The notes beneath the pieces are model-generated. The model made no database searches and was not told the origin of the DNA. It was given only the letters and a program-made list of their open reading frames with translations. A stretch of 64,000 nt of DNA from a virus. Position 1 is the first letter of the stretch, and the number at the start of each line of letters is the position of its first letter. A program made the translations under genes and the position numbers. The DNA lies in the IMG/VR virus record IMGVR_UViG_3300029915_000009, positions 41,057 through 105,056 of that record. One strand, written 5' to 3'. Positions 41,442 through 50,077 of the stretch are shown one piece after another.

Positions 41442-41957
41442 ATGAAATATGTATCATATTATCAAGATGAAATTATTAAATTAAATGAATTGCAAAAACA
41501 ATTATTTTTAATATTTTTTGATATATCAATGAATTTTTGGAATATGATAATTGACTTCGACAATTCAATTAATGAAATAGATAAAAATTTTTGGATTGAT
41601 ACAATTAATGAAATTAAACTGTATTGCGATTGGCAAGATATTCCCAATTATATTTTTATGTCAATTATAGAACAATATTATAGTTTAAAAGAAAAGGGAA
41701 TAATTTCTTATAGCAAAACCGAAAATTTTCGTATAGGAATTTTACGAGATGACATAATTGATTTTTTTAATGACACTGATCTATTATTTCAGTTAAATCC
41801 AAATACGATTTCAATTGCTATTCTTTTAAAAGACAACGAATGGATTTTTCGACAACGAATTTTAAAAGACGCCGCTTATTACAAATCACGTAATAGACAA
41901 AAGAAAATATTTTCCAATAAAAAATTAGCTGCGAAAAATTTAATAATCGGTAAATAA
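41442..41957 (+). CDS. Hypothetical protein (171 aa)
   Basis: Start at 41442 chosen for the upstream AAGGAAAT; the frame is open earlier but runs through the inverted repeat. A helical, Ile/Asn-rich protein (MKYVSYYQDEIIKLNELQKQ, FWNMIIDFDNSINEIDKNFW) with a basic end (YYKSRNRQKKIFSNKKLAAK). No family recognised. Confidence 0.65.
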   Translation: MKYVSYYQDEIIKLNELQKQLFLIFFDISMNFWNMIIDFDNSINEIDKNFWIDTINEIKLYCDWQDIPNYIFMSIIEQYYSLKEKGIISYSKTENFRIGILRDDIIDFFNDTDLLFQLNPNTISIAILLKDNEWIFRQRILKDAAYYKSRNRQKKIFSNKKLAAKNLIIGK

Positions 41958-42000
41958 TTCGATAAAATAGTTAACTATTTTCTTATTTCGGTATGTTCAG

Positions 42001-42007
42001 CTAAATA
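42001..42007 (+). promoter_or_regulatory. T4-type late promoter-like core, start codon 5 nt downstream
   Basis: CTAAATA, then TTGAT and the ATG at 42013. No Shine-Dalgarno sequence. Confidence 0.4.
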
Positions 42008-42012
42008 TTGAT

Positions 42013-42465
42013 ATGGAAAAAATAGACATAGGACATTGGGAATTTCCATTTAATTTTGATCCAACTGAATGGATTGGCTTTGTGTATAAAATTACATGTA
42101 TAGATACCAATCGCAAATATATCGGCAAGAAATTCTTTTTTATGACAACCCGAAAAAAAATTAAAAACAGAACAAATAGAAAAAAAGTAATAAATGAATC
42201 GAATTGGAAAAAATATACCGGTAGTTGTAAGACATTAAATGAAGAAATTACCTTAAGAGGAAAAGACAAATTTCGATTTGAAATTTTATCCCTGCATGAA
42301 TCGAGATCGAGCTTGGCTTGGAGAGAAGTAGAATTAATTGTAACAAATGATGCACTAAGAAAAAAAATGCCAGATGGCACACCAGAATTTTGGAATGGAT
42401 TATGCCCACCTATTAAATTTATAGTTAAGCAAGAAACTGAGAAGGAATTACAATATCGAATTTAA
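42013..42465 (+). CDS. GIY-YIG-like domain protein (150 aa)
   Basis: GFVYKITCIDTNRKYIGKKFF at residues about 18-38 matches the GIY-YIG strand pair, followed by a Lys/Arg-rich insertion and WKKYTGSCKTLNEEI. EILSLHESRSSLAWREVELI near 95 may supply the helix with the catalytic Glu. Similar small proteins occur in many T4-like phages, sometimes labelled Seg-like. It may be a nuclease or a DNA-binding relative. Confidence 0.7.
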   Translation: MEKIDIGHWEFPFNFDPTEWIGFVYKITCIDTNRKYIGKKFFFMTTRKKIKNRTNRKKVINESNWKKYTGSCKTLNEEITLRGKDKFRFEILSLHESRSSLAWREVELIVTNDALRKKMPDGTPEFWNGLCPPIKFIVKQETEKELQYRI

Positions 42466-42488
42466 ATCTAATTAGCACGGGGTGAATA

Positions 42489-43079
42489 ATGCCTAACTCT
42501 TCTATCTTTTTCAATCAAATTCACTCTAATTATCGAAAATTGGCAAAAGAATGCCATCCAGATTTACATCCAACTGATCCGCTAGCCGCAGAAAAATTTA
42601 ATTTGCTGAATCTTGAATATAACAAATGTCTTAATACAATTTTTCAGATTAAAATTGCGATATCTTTACAAGATTCTATATTAGGATGTGAACGATATTT
42701 TATGTCCAATGATGGTAATCGAACCTTTCGATTATCAATACCTGCCGGTATTAAAACTGGAGAATCGTTATGTTTTCGAAATATTCAGCTAGAGGAAGAT
42801 CGATTTTCTATTTTGCAAGCAAAAATTAAGGTAGAAATGCCCAATGATTTTATTGTAATAGCCGATAAATTAATTCAAAAAATTCGAGTATCTTTTTGGA
42901 AGAGTATAGTAGGCGGGGAAATAACAATAATTGGACCCGATGGCGTACGATTCCGAATTTCGATACCGAAAAGATGTAAATCAAAAACAATTTATCGAAT
43001 ACCCGATGCTGGTTTATTCAATCGAAAAACAAAACTGCGAGGAGATCTTTTTATTCAGTTAGTTTCGTTTTTCTCTTGA
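42489..43079 (+). CDS. DnaJ-like co-chaperone without zinc domain (196 aa)
   Basis: The J-domain part appears as NYRKLAKECHPDLHPTDPLA with the invariant HPD near residue 19. FNLLNLEYN matches helix III. After residue 60 two DnaJ C-terminal-like repeats follow: FRLSIPAGIKTGESLCFRNI near 80 and a fuller one, WKSIVGGEITIIGPDGVRFR with IPDAGLFNRKTKLRGDLFIQ near 139-192. The J domain is truncated at the N terminus and the zinc-finger region is absent. It likely recruits host DnaK or works with the ClpA-like unfoldase directly downstream. Confidence 0.78.
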   Translation: MPNSSIFFNQIHSNYRKLAKECHPDLHPTDPLAAEKFNLLNLEYNKCLNTIFQIKIAISLQDSILGCERYFMSNDGNRTFRLSIPAGIKTGESLCFRNIQLEEDRFSILQAKIKVEMPNDFIVIADKLIQKIRVSFWKSIVGGEITIIGPDGVRFRISIPKRCKSKTIYRIPDAGLFNRKTKLRGDLFIQLVSFFS

Positions 43080-43105
43080 CTTACGTATGAATAATGTTTT
43101 ATACT
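43076..43105 (+). promoter_or_regulatory. Sigma70-type promoter for the Clp gene
   Basis: TTGACT (43076-43081), 18-bp spacer, TATACT (43100-43105), overlapping the end of the DnaJ-like gene. A GAAAGGGA ribosome site follows before ATG 43125. Confidence 0.75.
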
Positions 43106-43124
43106 TATAAATGAAAGGGACATT

Positions 43125-45386
43125 ATGCCAACTGCTACTTCGAACGGATCGCCGTTAATTAAGAATCTTATTGATATTAGTTTTCAGCTTGCTATTAATT
43201 TAGATCAAACAACTATTACTCTCGAACATATTCTTTATGCAAGTTTGTCGTATTCATCTGTCCGGAAGTATCTCGAAAATCAGGGAGTTTCGGTTAGTTT
43301 GATGGCTGAGGCCATCAAAAAGTTTATCGAAGCACAAACTCCTAGACTTCAAAATAAAATTGCCAGTAACGAGCCGAATATTATGACTGGGCAAATTACA
43401 GCCTCGGTGCAAAAAGTTTTAGTTTCGGCTTACTCCGAAGCCACAAAATATGGCAGAGAAGTAACTTTTGGTGATATTTTTCGTAAGTTATATAACGAAA
43501 AGGAGTCGTATGCTAGTTATTTTCTAGAGAAATACGGCATTACTTCCAAAATTATTGACGGACTAGATCAATTAACAACGTCTGATACACAGTCAACTAC
43601 CGCATTAGCTGAATTTTGTGTGAATTTAAATGAAAAAGTTAAAGGTACTACCGATGTGCTAATTGGCCGGGAAATTGAATTGTTTGACATTGCACATGCA
43701 CTGTCGAAGAAGAAAAAGAATAATGTACTTGTGGTTGGGGAACCTGGAGTAGGTAAATCGGAATTAATTGAAGGATTAGCTCGTAATATTAATGCGGGTA
43801 TTGTACCCAGTACTTTAAAAGATAAGATTATTTATAGTCTAGATGTTGGATCGGTTTTAGCCGGTTGCCATTTCCGAGGAGATTTTGAGGAAAAGATTAA
43901 GAATGTCTTAGCCGCATTAGTTAATGAAAAAAATGCCATTCTTTTTATAGATGAGGCTCAACAGATTAATTCCGGAGGCGGCTCAAATGATTCCGGTGTT
44001 GCCTTTTCAGCAATGTTGAAACCTGAACTTAGTCGCGGTAATATTAAAGTTATTGCAGCAACTACATGGGATGGATATACCCAGACATTTAAGAAAGATA
44101 CCGCTCTTATGCGTAGGTTTCGATTGCTTGCTCTAAAGGAACCGAGTAAAGCAGAAACTATTTTAATTCTTCAAGGAGTTAAGAACAGTTTTAATAAATT
44201 CCATAAATGCCGTATTCAGGACGATGCAATCGAAGCCGCAGTCGAATTATCCGTTCGTTATCAGCCAGATCGGCAGCTTCCAGATAAAGCAATTGATCTG
44301 ATCGATTCTGCTTGCGCCCGTAAAACGGTTGCTAAAGATAAGAATAAGCGTATTACAAAATTGGATATTATTCGAGAGATCGAAACTAGTACCGGCATTT
44401 TGGTTAAGACGACTGATCAGAATAACGCGGCCGATATTCTTAATATTCGAGAGACCCTAAATTCAAAAATTTTCCATCAGACACATGCAATTGATAAAAT
44501 TGCCGAGTCCCTAATTATTTCACAAGCCGGGTTGCGAGATCCATCTAAACCCATTGGTAGTTTTTTACTAACCGGCCCTAGCGGCGTAGGTAAATCTTAC
44601 ACCGCAAAGCAACTTGCATCGTATATGAATATGCATTTACTTCGTTACGATATGAGTGAATATCAGGCAGATCACGCAATGGCGACATTAATCGGTGCGC
44701 CCCCTGGATATAAAGGATATGGGGATGGGGATGCAGGAGAAGGCAAACTTATCAACGATTTAATGAAGCATCCAAATTCGGTTATTCTTTTCGACGAAAT
44801 CGAAAAAGCAAATCCAAATTTATACACCTTGCTTCTTCAGATGATGGATGAAGGTACTATTTCAAGTGCCAGTGGAAAAACAGCCGATTGCAAAAATACA
44901 ATTATTATTATGAGTAGTAATGTAGGCAGTCGAGAAAAGAGTAAGATTAATTTAGGTTTTATTCCGGACTCAAATGGCATGAGTGCAGTTACAAAGGCTA
45001 TTAATAATGTTTTCCTCACTGAAATCCGAGGACGCATTACAGCTATGATTGAATATAATAGTTTGGACGATCTTAGTTATCGTAAAATCGCACAAACAAA
45101 AATTGCAGAAATCGCTGCGCTTACCGATAAAAATTTAACTATTATTGCGACTGAAAATCTTATCAGCCATGTGCTCGAGCTAAATAAGAGTAATGAATAT
45201 GGGGCAAGAAAGATTTCTGGTATTATTGATTCTTTAATTAGATATCCACTTAGCGTTAAACTATTAAACGGAATCATTCCAAACGGAGCGACTGTTAATT
45301 TAGATTGGGTGGGTAATAATCTTGTAATTGGAACAGCAATTAATACTTTTCCTATTTCCATTAAGAAACCGGTACAGGAGAAATAA
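43125..45386 (+). CDS. ClpA-like double-AAA+ unfoldase with ClpP loop (753 aa)
   Basis: Length matches ClpA. It has an N domain (LIDISFQLAINLDQTTITLEH and a second repeat), then AAA-1 with GEPGVGKS near residue 206, LFIDEAQQI near 272 and RRF arginine finger text. AAA-2 has GPSGVGKS near 484, the MSEYQADHAMATLIGAPPGY pore region, LFDEIEKA near 553 and the sensor NTIIIMSSNVGS. After this, L610-G611-F612 sits in REKSKINLGFIPDSNG exactly where ClpA has its IGL ClpP-docking loop. No middle domain as in ClpB. It probably feeds phage-selected or ELALA-tagged substrates to host ClpP. Confidence 0.92.
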   Translation: MPTATSNGSPLIKNLIDISFQLAINLDQTTITLEHILYASLSYSSVRKYLENQGVSVSLMAEAIKKFIEAQTPRLQNKIASNEPNIMTGQITASVQKVLVSAYSEATKYGREVTFGDIFRKLYNEKESYASYFLEKYGITSKIIDGLDQLTTSDTQSTTALAEFCVNLNEKVKGTTDVLIGREIELFDIAHALSKKKKNNVLVVGEPGVGKSELIEGLARNINAGIVPSTLKDKIIYSLDVGSVLAGCHFRGDFEEKIKNVLAALVNEKNAILFIDEAQQINSGGGSNDSGVAFSAMLKPELSRGNIKVIAATTWDGYTQTFKKDTALMRRFRLLALKEPSKAETILILQGVKNSFNKFHKCRIQDDAIEAAVELSVRYQPDRQLPDKAIDLIDSACARKTVAKDKNKRITKLDIIREIETSTGILVKTTDQNNAADILNIRETLNSKIFHQTHAIDKIAESLIISQAGLRDPSKPIGSFLLTGPSGVGKSYTAKQLASYMNMHLLRYDMSEYQADHAMATLIGAPPGYKGYGDGDAGEGKLINDLMKHPNSVILFDEIEKANPNLYTLLLQMMDEGTISSASGKTADCKNTIIIMSSNVGSREKSKINLGFIPDSNGMSAVTKAINNVFLTEIRGRITAMIEYNSLDDLSYRKIAQTKIAEIAALTDKNLTIIATENLISHVLELNKSNEYGARKISGIIDSLIRYPLSVKLLNGIIPNGATVNLDWVGNNLVIGTAINTFPISIKKPVQEK

Positions 45387-45387
45387 C

Positions 45388-45555
45388 ATGGCAAAAATTT
45401 TAGATGAAAACATTACAATTACTTTATCGACCATACTTCGTGATAATGATAACGATCCTCACGAAATGATTTCGGATGATCAGATCGAAACATTGCAGGC
45501 CGCGGTAGAGGGACTATTAGAAGATGCAACTATATTGGTAGAAGTTAGTCGATGA
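45388..45555 (+). CDS. Small acidic protein (55 aa)
   Basis: Start at 45388, 1 bp after the Clp stop. MAKILDENITITLSTILRDN, then an acidic helix EMISDDQIETLQAAVEGLL. The stop overlaps the next start. It could be a ClpA adaptor given its place, but nothing in the sequence proves this. Confidence 0.6.
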   Translation: MAKILDENITITLSTILRDNDNDPHEMISDDQIETLQAAVEGLLEDATILVEVSR

Positions 45556-45977
45556 CAGATTTTGGAATTGTAATGGTTTCGGGATTAGATTTTCGCGGCG
45601 GCGTTGGTAATGAAAGTAAAAAACCAACTCATATATCTGAACCCGTTAAAGCTGCTGGCCTTTCTCTAAAAGCCGGTGGTTTTCAAACTATGCAAATTCA
45701 GACTACTAATTTTACCGGGAACATTGTAATTGAAGCAAGTTTATCCAGGGATTCTTCTTCCGGTCCCTGGGTAAGTATTCCTTTGACAAATACAATTACC
45801 GGTGATTCAGACGAGCAACTAGTATTTTATAACAATTTATCAGTTGTTGGCACACCGAATTTTATTTCAAATAATACAAATACCTTTTACACAATTACTG
45901 GCCAATATGCCTGGCTACGCGCAAATGTTTCAAATATTTCCGACGGCATTCTATCGTCAATAAAATTATCTTATTAG
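45552..45977 (+). CDS. Virion structural protein (141 aa)
   Basis: ATGA overlap with the previous gene. Beta-rich: FQTMQIQTTNFTGNIVIEAS, SSGPWVSIPLTN and YAWLRANVSNISDGILSSIK, which matches small phage structural proteins with a jelly-roll or Ig-like fold. Exact role unknown. Confidence 0.65.
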   Translation: MTDFGIVMVSGLDFRGGVGNESKKPTHISEPVKAAGLSLKAGGFQTMQIQTTNFTGNIVIEASLSRDSSSGPWVSIPLTNTITGDSDEQLVFYNNLSVVGTPNFISNNTNTFYTITGQYAWLRANVSNISDGILSSIKLSY

Positions 45978-45986
45978 GAAAATTAT

Positions 45987-46250
45987 ATGTGTGATTGTAA
46001 TAAAGATACCTGCGCAAGTGGGTTCTGCGAAAAATCGAATGAAACCTCGTTAATTCGATCTCTAACCGATCTTCTTAATACATTTTCAATTGATAACTCA
46101 ACTAACACTCCTGATTTTATTCTGGCTAATTATCTATTGGATTGTTTATCGGCGTATGATACAGCAACTAGATGGAACGCTAGCTGGCATTCTATTTCGG
46201 GAGTTCCTGATGCTGAGAGAGAAAATGGGCCGAAGCTAAGAAAATTTTAA
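45987..46250 (+). CDS. Small Cys-containing protein (87 aa)
   Basis: MCDCNKDTCASGFCEKSNET has four Cys in the first 15 residues, a possible metal-binding knot. It continues with a helical part ending DAERENGPKLRKF. Helical region FILANYLLDCLSAYDTATRW recalls a small phage protein family of unknown role. Confidence 0.6.
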   Translation: MCDCNKDTCASGFCEKSNETSLIRSLTDLLNTFSIDNSTNTPDFILANYLLDCLSAYDTATRWNASWHSISGVPDAERENGPKLRKF

Positions 46251-46315
46251 ATGAAAGATATGACTGGGGTTTAAATCGCGATTAAGAACAAATTCTAGAT
46301 TTACAAAGGATTAGA

Positions 46316-47203
46316 ATGAATATTACGCAAGAACAAGCTGAAGCTCTTAGAAAAATGCATTTGCAAATTGCACTGCCATGCTATGCCGGCATGATGTTCA
46401 CAGAAACCGCGACATCATTAATTAAATTTTTCATGTATGCGCAAAAAATTGGATTACCGTTGTCACTAGACACTATGATTAACGAAAGCCTAATTCCGCG
46501 CGGTCGTAATCATCTCGTTGCGAAGTTTTTAGAGAATTCTGTAGCAACCCATCTGCTTTTTATTGATTCAGATATTGGATTTGAGCCAGAATATATTTTT
46601 AAGCTTCTGCTGTACGATAAAGATATTGTTGGCGGATTATATAGCAAGAAAAATCTCCCTACCGATTTTGTTGTTAATGTATCTCCTGAAAATGTAGCCG
46701 CGGATGGTAAATTACAATCAGTTGATGGATTAATTCCTGTCAGTCGTTTGGGTACGGGGTTCATGCTTATTAAACGGGAAGTTTTTAATAAGATGATGGT
46801 ATCTTATCCACACACAAAGTTTACTAATAATATCGGACTAGATCCAAAGTTCAATCCATTCTGCTATGCGTTATTTGATTGCTCTATTAGCCCTGATACA
46901 AAAGAATATCTTTCCGAGGATTGGCTTTTCTGTTGTCGTTACAGAGCAATTGGCGGCGAAATTTTTGCTGACCCATCTATACGACTAAATCATTGCGGCA
47001 CTTTTGTTTTCCCGGGAGATCCAACTAATTTATATAAATCTATGGGTCTTTCTCTAGAGGCAAACCCACAATTGACGCCGAGAATCGCGTCTCGCCAAGA
47101 TGAAACAAAGGACGAAGAGTCCATGCTTGCTCTTAAGCCAGATTTGGTGGCCTTGGCCAAATACATTGAAACTAAAGCTACACCAATTAAAATAGGAGAA
47201 TAA
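46316..47203 (+). CDS. GT-A type glycosyltransferase (295 aa)
   Basis: IALPCYAGMMFTETATSLIK near residue 12 starts the fold, NESLIPRGRNHLVAKF near 58 follows, and the DxD metal site is in HLLFIDSDIGFEPEYIFKLL near 83. VGGLYSKK near 105 and TGFMLIKREVF near 145 fit the family. It transfers a sugar from a nucleotide donor; candidates are phage DNA bases or host surface glycans. CAAAGGATTAG precedes the start. Confidence 0.8.
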   Translation: MNITQEQAEALRKMHLQIALPCYAGMMFTETATSLIKFFMYAQKIGLPLSLDTMINESLIPRGRNHLVAKFLENSVATHLLFIDSDIGFEPEYIFKLLLYDKDIVGGLYSKKNLPTDFVVNVSPENVAADGKLQSVDGLIPVSRLGTGFMLIKREVFNKMMVSYPHTKFTNNIGLDPKFNPFCYALFDCSISPDTKEYLSEDWLFCCRYRAIGGEIFADPSIRLNHCGTFVFPGDPTNLYKSMGLSLEANPQLTPRIASRQDETKDEESMLALKPDLVALAKYIETKATPIKIGE

Positions 47204-47204
47204 T

Positions 47205-47405
47205 ATGGAACAAAGCGTGTTACAAGATGCGTTAATTAAGGTATTGCCGACTAGTGGGACATTAAATGACAGTGAACTAACTCGAGCTGAAAAGATGGCA
47301 TTAAGTTTAATTAATGTAGTAACTTCGACTGACACTAATGATATTAATCGAATTTCCGCGTTTCAAGCTATTGATTGTACATTAGCTCGAATTTTTGATC
47401 GATAA
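47205..47405 (+). CDS. Small helical protein (66 aa)
   Basis: Starts 1 bp after the glycosyltransferase. MEQSVLQDALIKVLPTSGTL with helices ELTRAEKMALSLINVV and AFQAIDCTLARIF. Followed by a terminator, so last in the operon. Function unknown. Confidence 0.6.
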   Translation: MEQSVLQDALIKVLPTSGTLNDSELTRAEKMALSLINVVTSTDTNDINRISAFQAIDCTLARIFDR

Positions 47406-47424
47406 AAAGTAAAAATAACAGTAT

Positions 47425-47457
47425 AAAAAGCCTATCATGAATCATGATAGGCTTTTT
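47425..47457. terminator. Strong Rho-independent terminator
   Basis: Left arm AAAAAGCCTATCATG (47425-47439), loop AAT, right arm CATGATAGGCTTTTT (47443-47457), perfectly paired and T-rich at both ends. It separates the Clp operon from the effector cluster. Confidence 0.92.
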
Positions 47458-47481
47458 ATTTGTTGCTAATCGAGTTATTGG

Positions 47482-47488
47482 ATAAATA
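47482..47488 (+). promoter_or_regulatory. T4-type late promoter core, start codon 5 nt downstream
   Basis: ATAAATA, TTAAT, then ATG at 47494. It opens the cluster of putative injected proteins. No Shine-Dalgarno sequence. Confidence 0.6.
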
Positions 47489-47493
47489 TTAAT

Positions 47494-48462
47494 ATGAGAA
47501 TTTCTGAAATCGAACGCAAAGTATTTATAGATCTAGATGGGTGTCTGGCAGATTGTGCTAAGGGCGCGGCTGATTTTAATCATCTTACGCTAGAGGAATT
47601 TGAATCCTATGGATGGAACAATAAGTATTGGAGCAATGTTATTAATAACGGCGACATTAAGAAATTCTTTGCAAATTTAGAATGGATGCCAAATGGAAAA
47701 AAATTATTAGCTTGGTTCGACAATAGAAAAATTCCATATATTTTTTTAAGCCGTCCCGTGGGCCCTCCTAATACAGAAGAATGTATAGCAGGGAAAAAGT
47801 TATGGTTAAAAAAGAATGGTTTAGGGGGTATTCCCGCTATTTTTGCTTTTAATAAAGATGAATACGTTGGGAATAGTAATATATTAATCGACGATTTGGA
47901 TGATAATATTAAATCCTGGAATGTTGCGGGTGGAATCGGAATATTATACGAAGATTCGGGCGTTAAAAATACATTTAAAAAGTTATCAAAAATATTTTCA
48001 AAGAATATATCTGAGGAAGTTAAAATAGATAATAAGAGAGGTGCCGGTGCAACTCCCAATAATGAAGATATAGATTATTTTGGGTTGCGGGTAGCAATGA
48101 AGCCGAGCTCATTTTTGTCATTGACACCGTCTTTCTCACATTTTTCTGATTCGGTAGATAATATGCGAGAATATATTAAAAATGGTAATTCTATTGGAAG
48201 CCCATTTTTAAGTATCCAAATTCCGAGTAACTGGGAAGACTTAAATTTTAGAAGTGCAGCTAAAGTTATAGATCATGAAGGTAGACATCGAATGCTAGGT
48301 GTATTGCAGGTTTACGGTGATATTCCGATAGAAACACATTTATTTTTAAAAAATTATAGAAGAAAGAACATTGCGCCTGAATGGATTTTACAAATTAATA
48401 AAGAATTGTATTCACAGGAAGGGGATCTTATTCTTGGGCCATTCTTTCATAAATATAACTGA
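47494..48462 (+). CDS. HAD-family nucleotidase fused to a ParB-like domain (322 aa)
   Basis: After the MRISEI signature, VFIDLDGCLADCAKGA (residues about 10-25) is HAD motif I, YIFLSRP near 88 carries motif II and NILIDDLDDNI near 129 carries motif IV, as in 5'(3')-deoxyribonucleotidases. From about residue 180 a second domain starts at NKRGAGATPNNEDIDYFGLR and includes VIDHEGRHRMLGVLQVYGDI near 255, which resembles the ParB/sulfiredoxin GxHR pattern. A possible two-activity injected effector acting on nucleotides. Confidence 0.7.
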   Translation: MRISEIERKVFIDLDGCLADCAKGAADFNHLTLEEFESYGWNNKYWSNVINNGDIKKFFANLEWMPNGKKLLAWFDNRKIPYIFLSRPVGPPNTEECIAGKKLWLKKNGLGGIPAIFAFNKDEYVGNSNILIDDLDDNIKSWNVAGGIGILYEDSGVKNTFKKLSKIFSKNISEEVKIDNKRGAGATPNNEDIDYFGLRVAMKPSSFLSLTPSFSHFSDSVDNMREYIKNGNSIGSPFLSIQIPSNWEDLNFRSAAKVIDHEGRHRMLGVLQVYGDIPIETHLFLKNYRRKNIAPEWILQINKELYSQEGDLILGPFFHKYN

Positions 48463-48472
48463 GGATTTATAA

Positions 48473-50077
48473 ATGCTTCTTTCTGAATTTGAAACTAGAT
48501 ATCACGAGCTCTGCATATTTCCCGGTGGATTTCACCCATGGTCGGCTGGGCATACCGCAGTATATAATTATCTTAAAAATAAATTTCCAAAGGCAGATTT
48601 ATATGTGGCTAGTTCAAATAAAATGTCTGAGCGACCATTTTCATTTGCAGAGAAGAGATTTTTAGCTGCGCAAGCAGGAGTTCCTGAAGATAAATTTGTT
48701 GAAGTAGTAAGTCCGTATAAATCTACCGAAATAACTGGAAAATATGATTCAGCAAATACCGTTTTAATTTTTGGTTTATCATCGAAAGATCGAGATCGCC
48801 TTGGTTCTCCTATTAAGAAAAATGGGGAACTTTCGTATATGCAGCCATATCCAGTTTCATCTACTACTCCATTGCAGACATTTGATAAGCATGCCTATTA
48901 TGTAGTTGTTCCAGCAATACAATATAAAATACTTGGCCAGAATATTAGCTCTGCTAGTAAGATTCGTGAAATGTATGCAAACGGCTCTGAAACAGACAGA
49001 TATCAAATCATTCAAGAGTTATACCCTAAATCTACGAAAGTTAATAAAATAAAAGTAATACTCGATCGAGTATTATTATCCCCGCCAAAATTAGACGAAC
49101 ATATTGTTAAATTAAAGAATGGAAAATATCGATTGCTTTCCCATAAAGGTAAGAATCTCGGAACTTTTGATAGTCATAGAGCTGACGCAAAACATGAAGG
49201 CGAGGTCGAATATTTTAAAAGTTTAAAAGAAAGTATGACGCCTAATCAAGAAGATAGAATAGTTAGATTTATTAAAACTAATTGCACAGATATTTTGCAA
49301 ATTTATAAAGATCATGATTTTTTATATCGTGGTATTCATTCGGTCGAACCTATTTTATTTGGGAAAGAAGTTAAAAATCGTATGCCGGTAGATTCAAATG
49401 AGAAAGCATCGGAATTATTGGATTCGGCATTATCCAAAGTTGGATTTACTGCATTACGATCAAATAGTATTTTTTGTACGTCGGATAAGTTGATTGCCAG
49501 TAATTATAGTAATGATCATGATAAGACTAATCACGGAAAAGTATATGTTATTTTTCCTTTAAATGGATTTTCATATACCTGGTGTAGAAGAGCACTTGAC
49601 TTAACAGGAAAATTTGGATTACACTACGTTTTGTTTAATGAAGACAATACTTATAGTGATAATTCATTTGTTAATGATTCGATTAATATGCCGGCCAGGG
49701 AATTCACACAAACATATGGTTTTACTAATCTTTTTTTAACCGATGCATTGAATAAAATGTTTGAGGTTTATATTCATGGAAAATATATAGCTGTGGCATT
49801 AAATAATAAAACCTTACTCGATAAAATAATTAAAATTGGGATGAATGAAGTAATAAACTCCAATGATACTCCGGGTTTAGAGATAAGTGAAGCGCAGCTA
49901 ACTTGCCTTCGATGCGATGGAAAAGGATTTACATTAATAAATGGCAAGAAGAAAAAATGCGTATATTGTCATGGTAAGAAGACAATTAATGTGCCAACTG
50001 ATTATCGGCAGAGAGCAGCAAATGATTTTAATGAATCTGTTAATAAAAATGAGAGAATTGCTAAAAATGATTATTAA
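48473..50077 (+). CDS. NMN-adenylyltransferase-like + ART-like + zinc-ribbon fusion (534 aa)
   Basis: Three parts. Residues about 12-200 form a nucleotidyltransferase with CIFPGGFHPWSAGH (HxGH-type motif) and the late ISSASKIREMY signature, as in NMN adenylyltransferases. Residues about 255-440 are the ART-like domain: LYRG with R286, ALRSNSIFC with S330/S332, IFPLNGFSYTW, and E431 in FEVYIHGKY. Residues about 477-505 hold CLRCDGKGF and CVYCHGKK, a DnaJ-type zinc ribbon. One domain could make NAD and the next consume it. The N terminus MLLSEF fits the shared signature. Confidence 0.75.
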   Translation: MLLSEFETRYHELCIFPGGFHPWSAGHTAVYNYLKNKFPKADLYVASSNKMSERPFSFAEKRFLAAQAGVPEDKFVEVVSPYKSTEITGKYDSANTVLIFGLSSKDRDRLGSPIKKNGELSYMQPYPVSSTTPLQTFDKHAYYVVVPAIQYKILGQNISSASKIREMYANGSETDRYQIIQELYPKSTKVNKIKVILDRVLLSPPKLDEHIVKLKNGKYRLLSHKGKNLGTFDSHRADAKHEGEVEYFKSLKESMTPNQEDRIVRFIKTNCTDILQIYKDHDFLYRGIHSVEPILFGKEVKNRMPVDSNEKASELLDSALSKVGFTALRSNSIFCTSDKLIASNYSNDHDKTNHGKVYVIFPLNGFSYTWCRRALDLTGKFGLHYVLFNEDNTYSDNSFVNDSINMPAREFTQTYGFTNLFLTDALNKMFEVYIHGKYIAVALNNKTLLDKIIKIGMNEVINSNDTPGLEISEAQLTCLRCDGKGFTLINGKKKKCVYCHGKKTINVPTDYRQRAANDFNESVNKNERIAKNDY

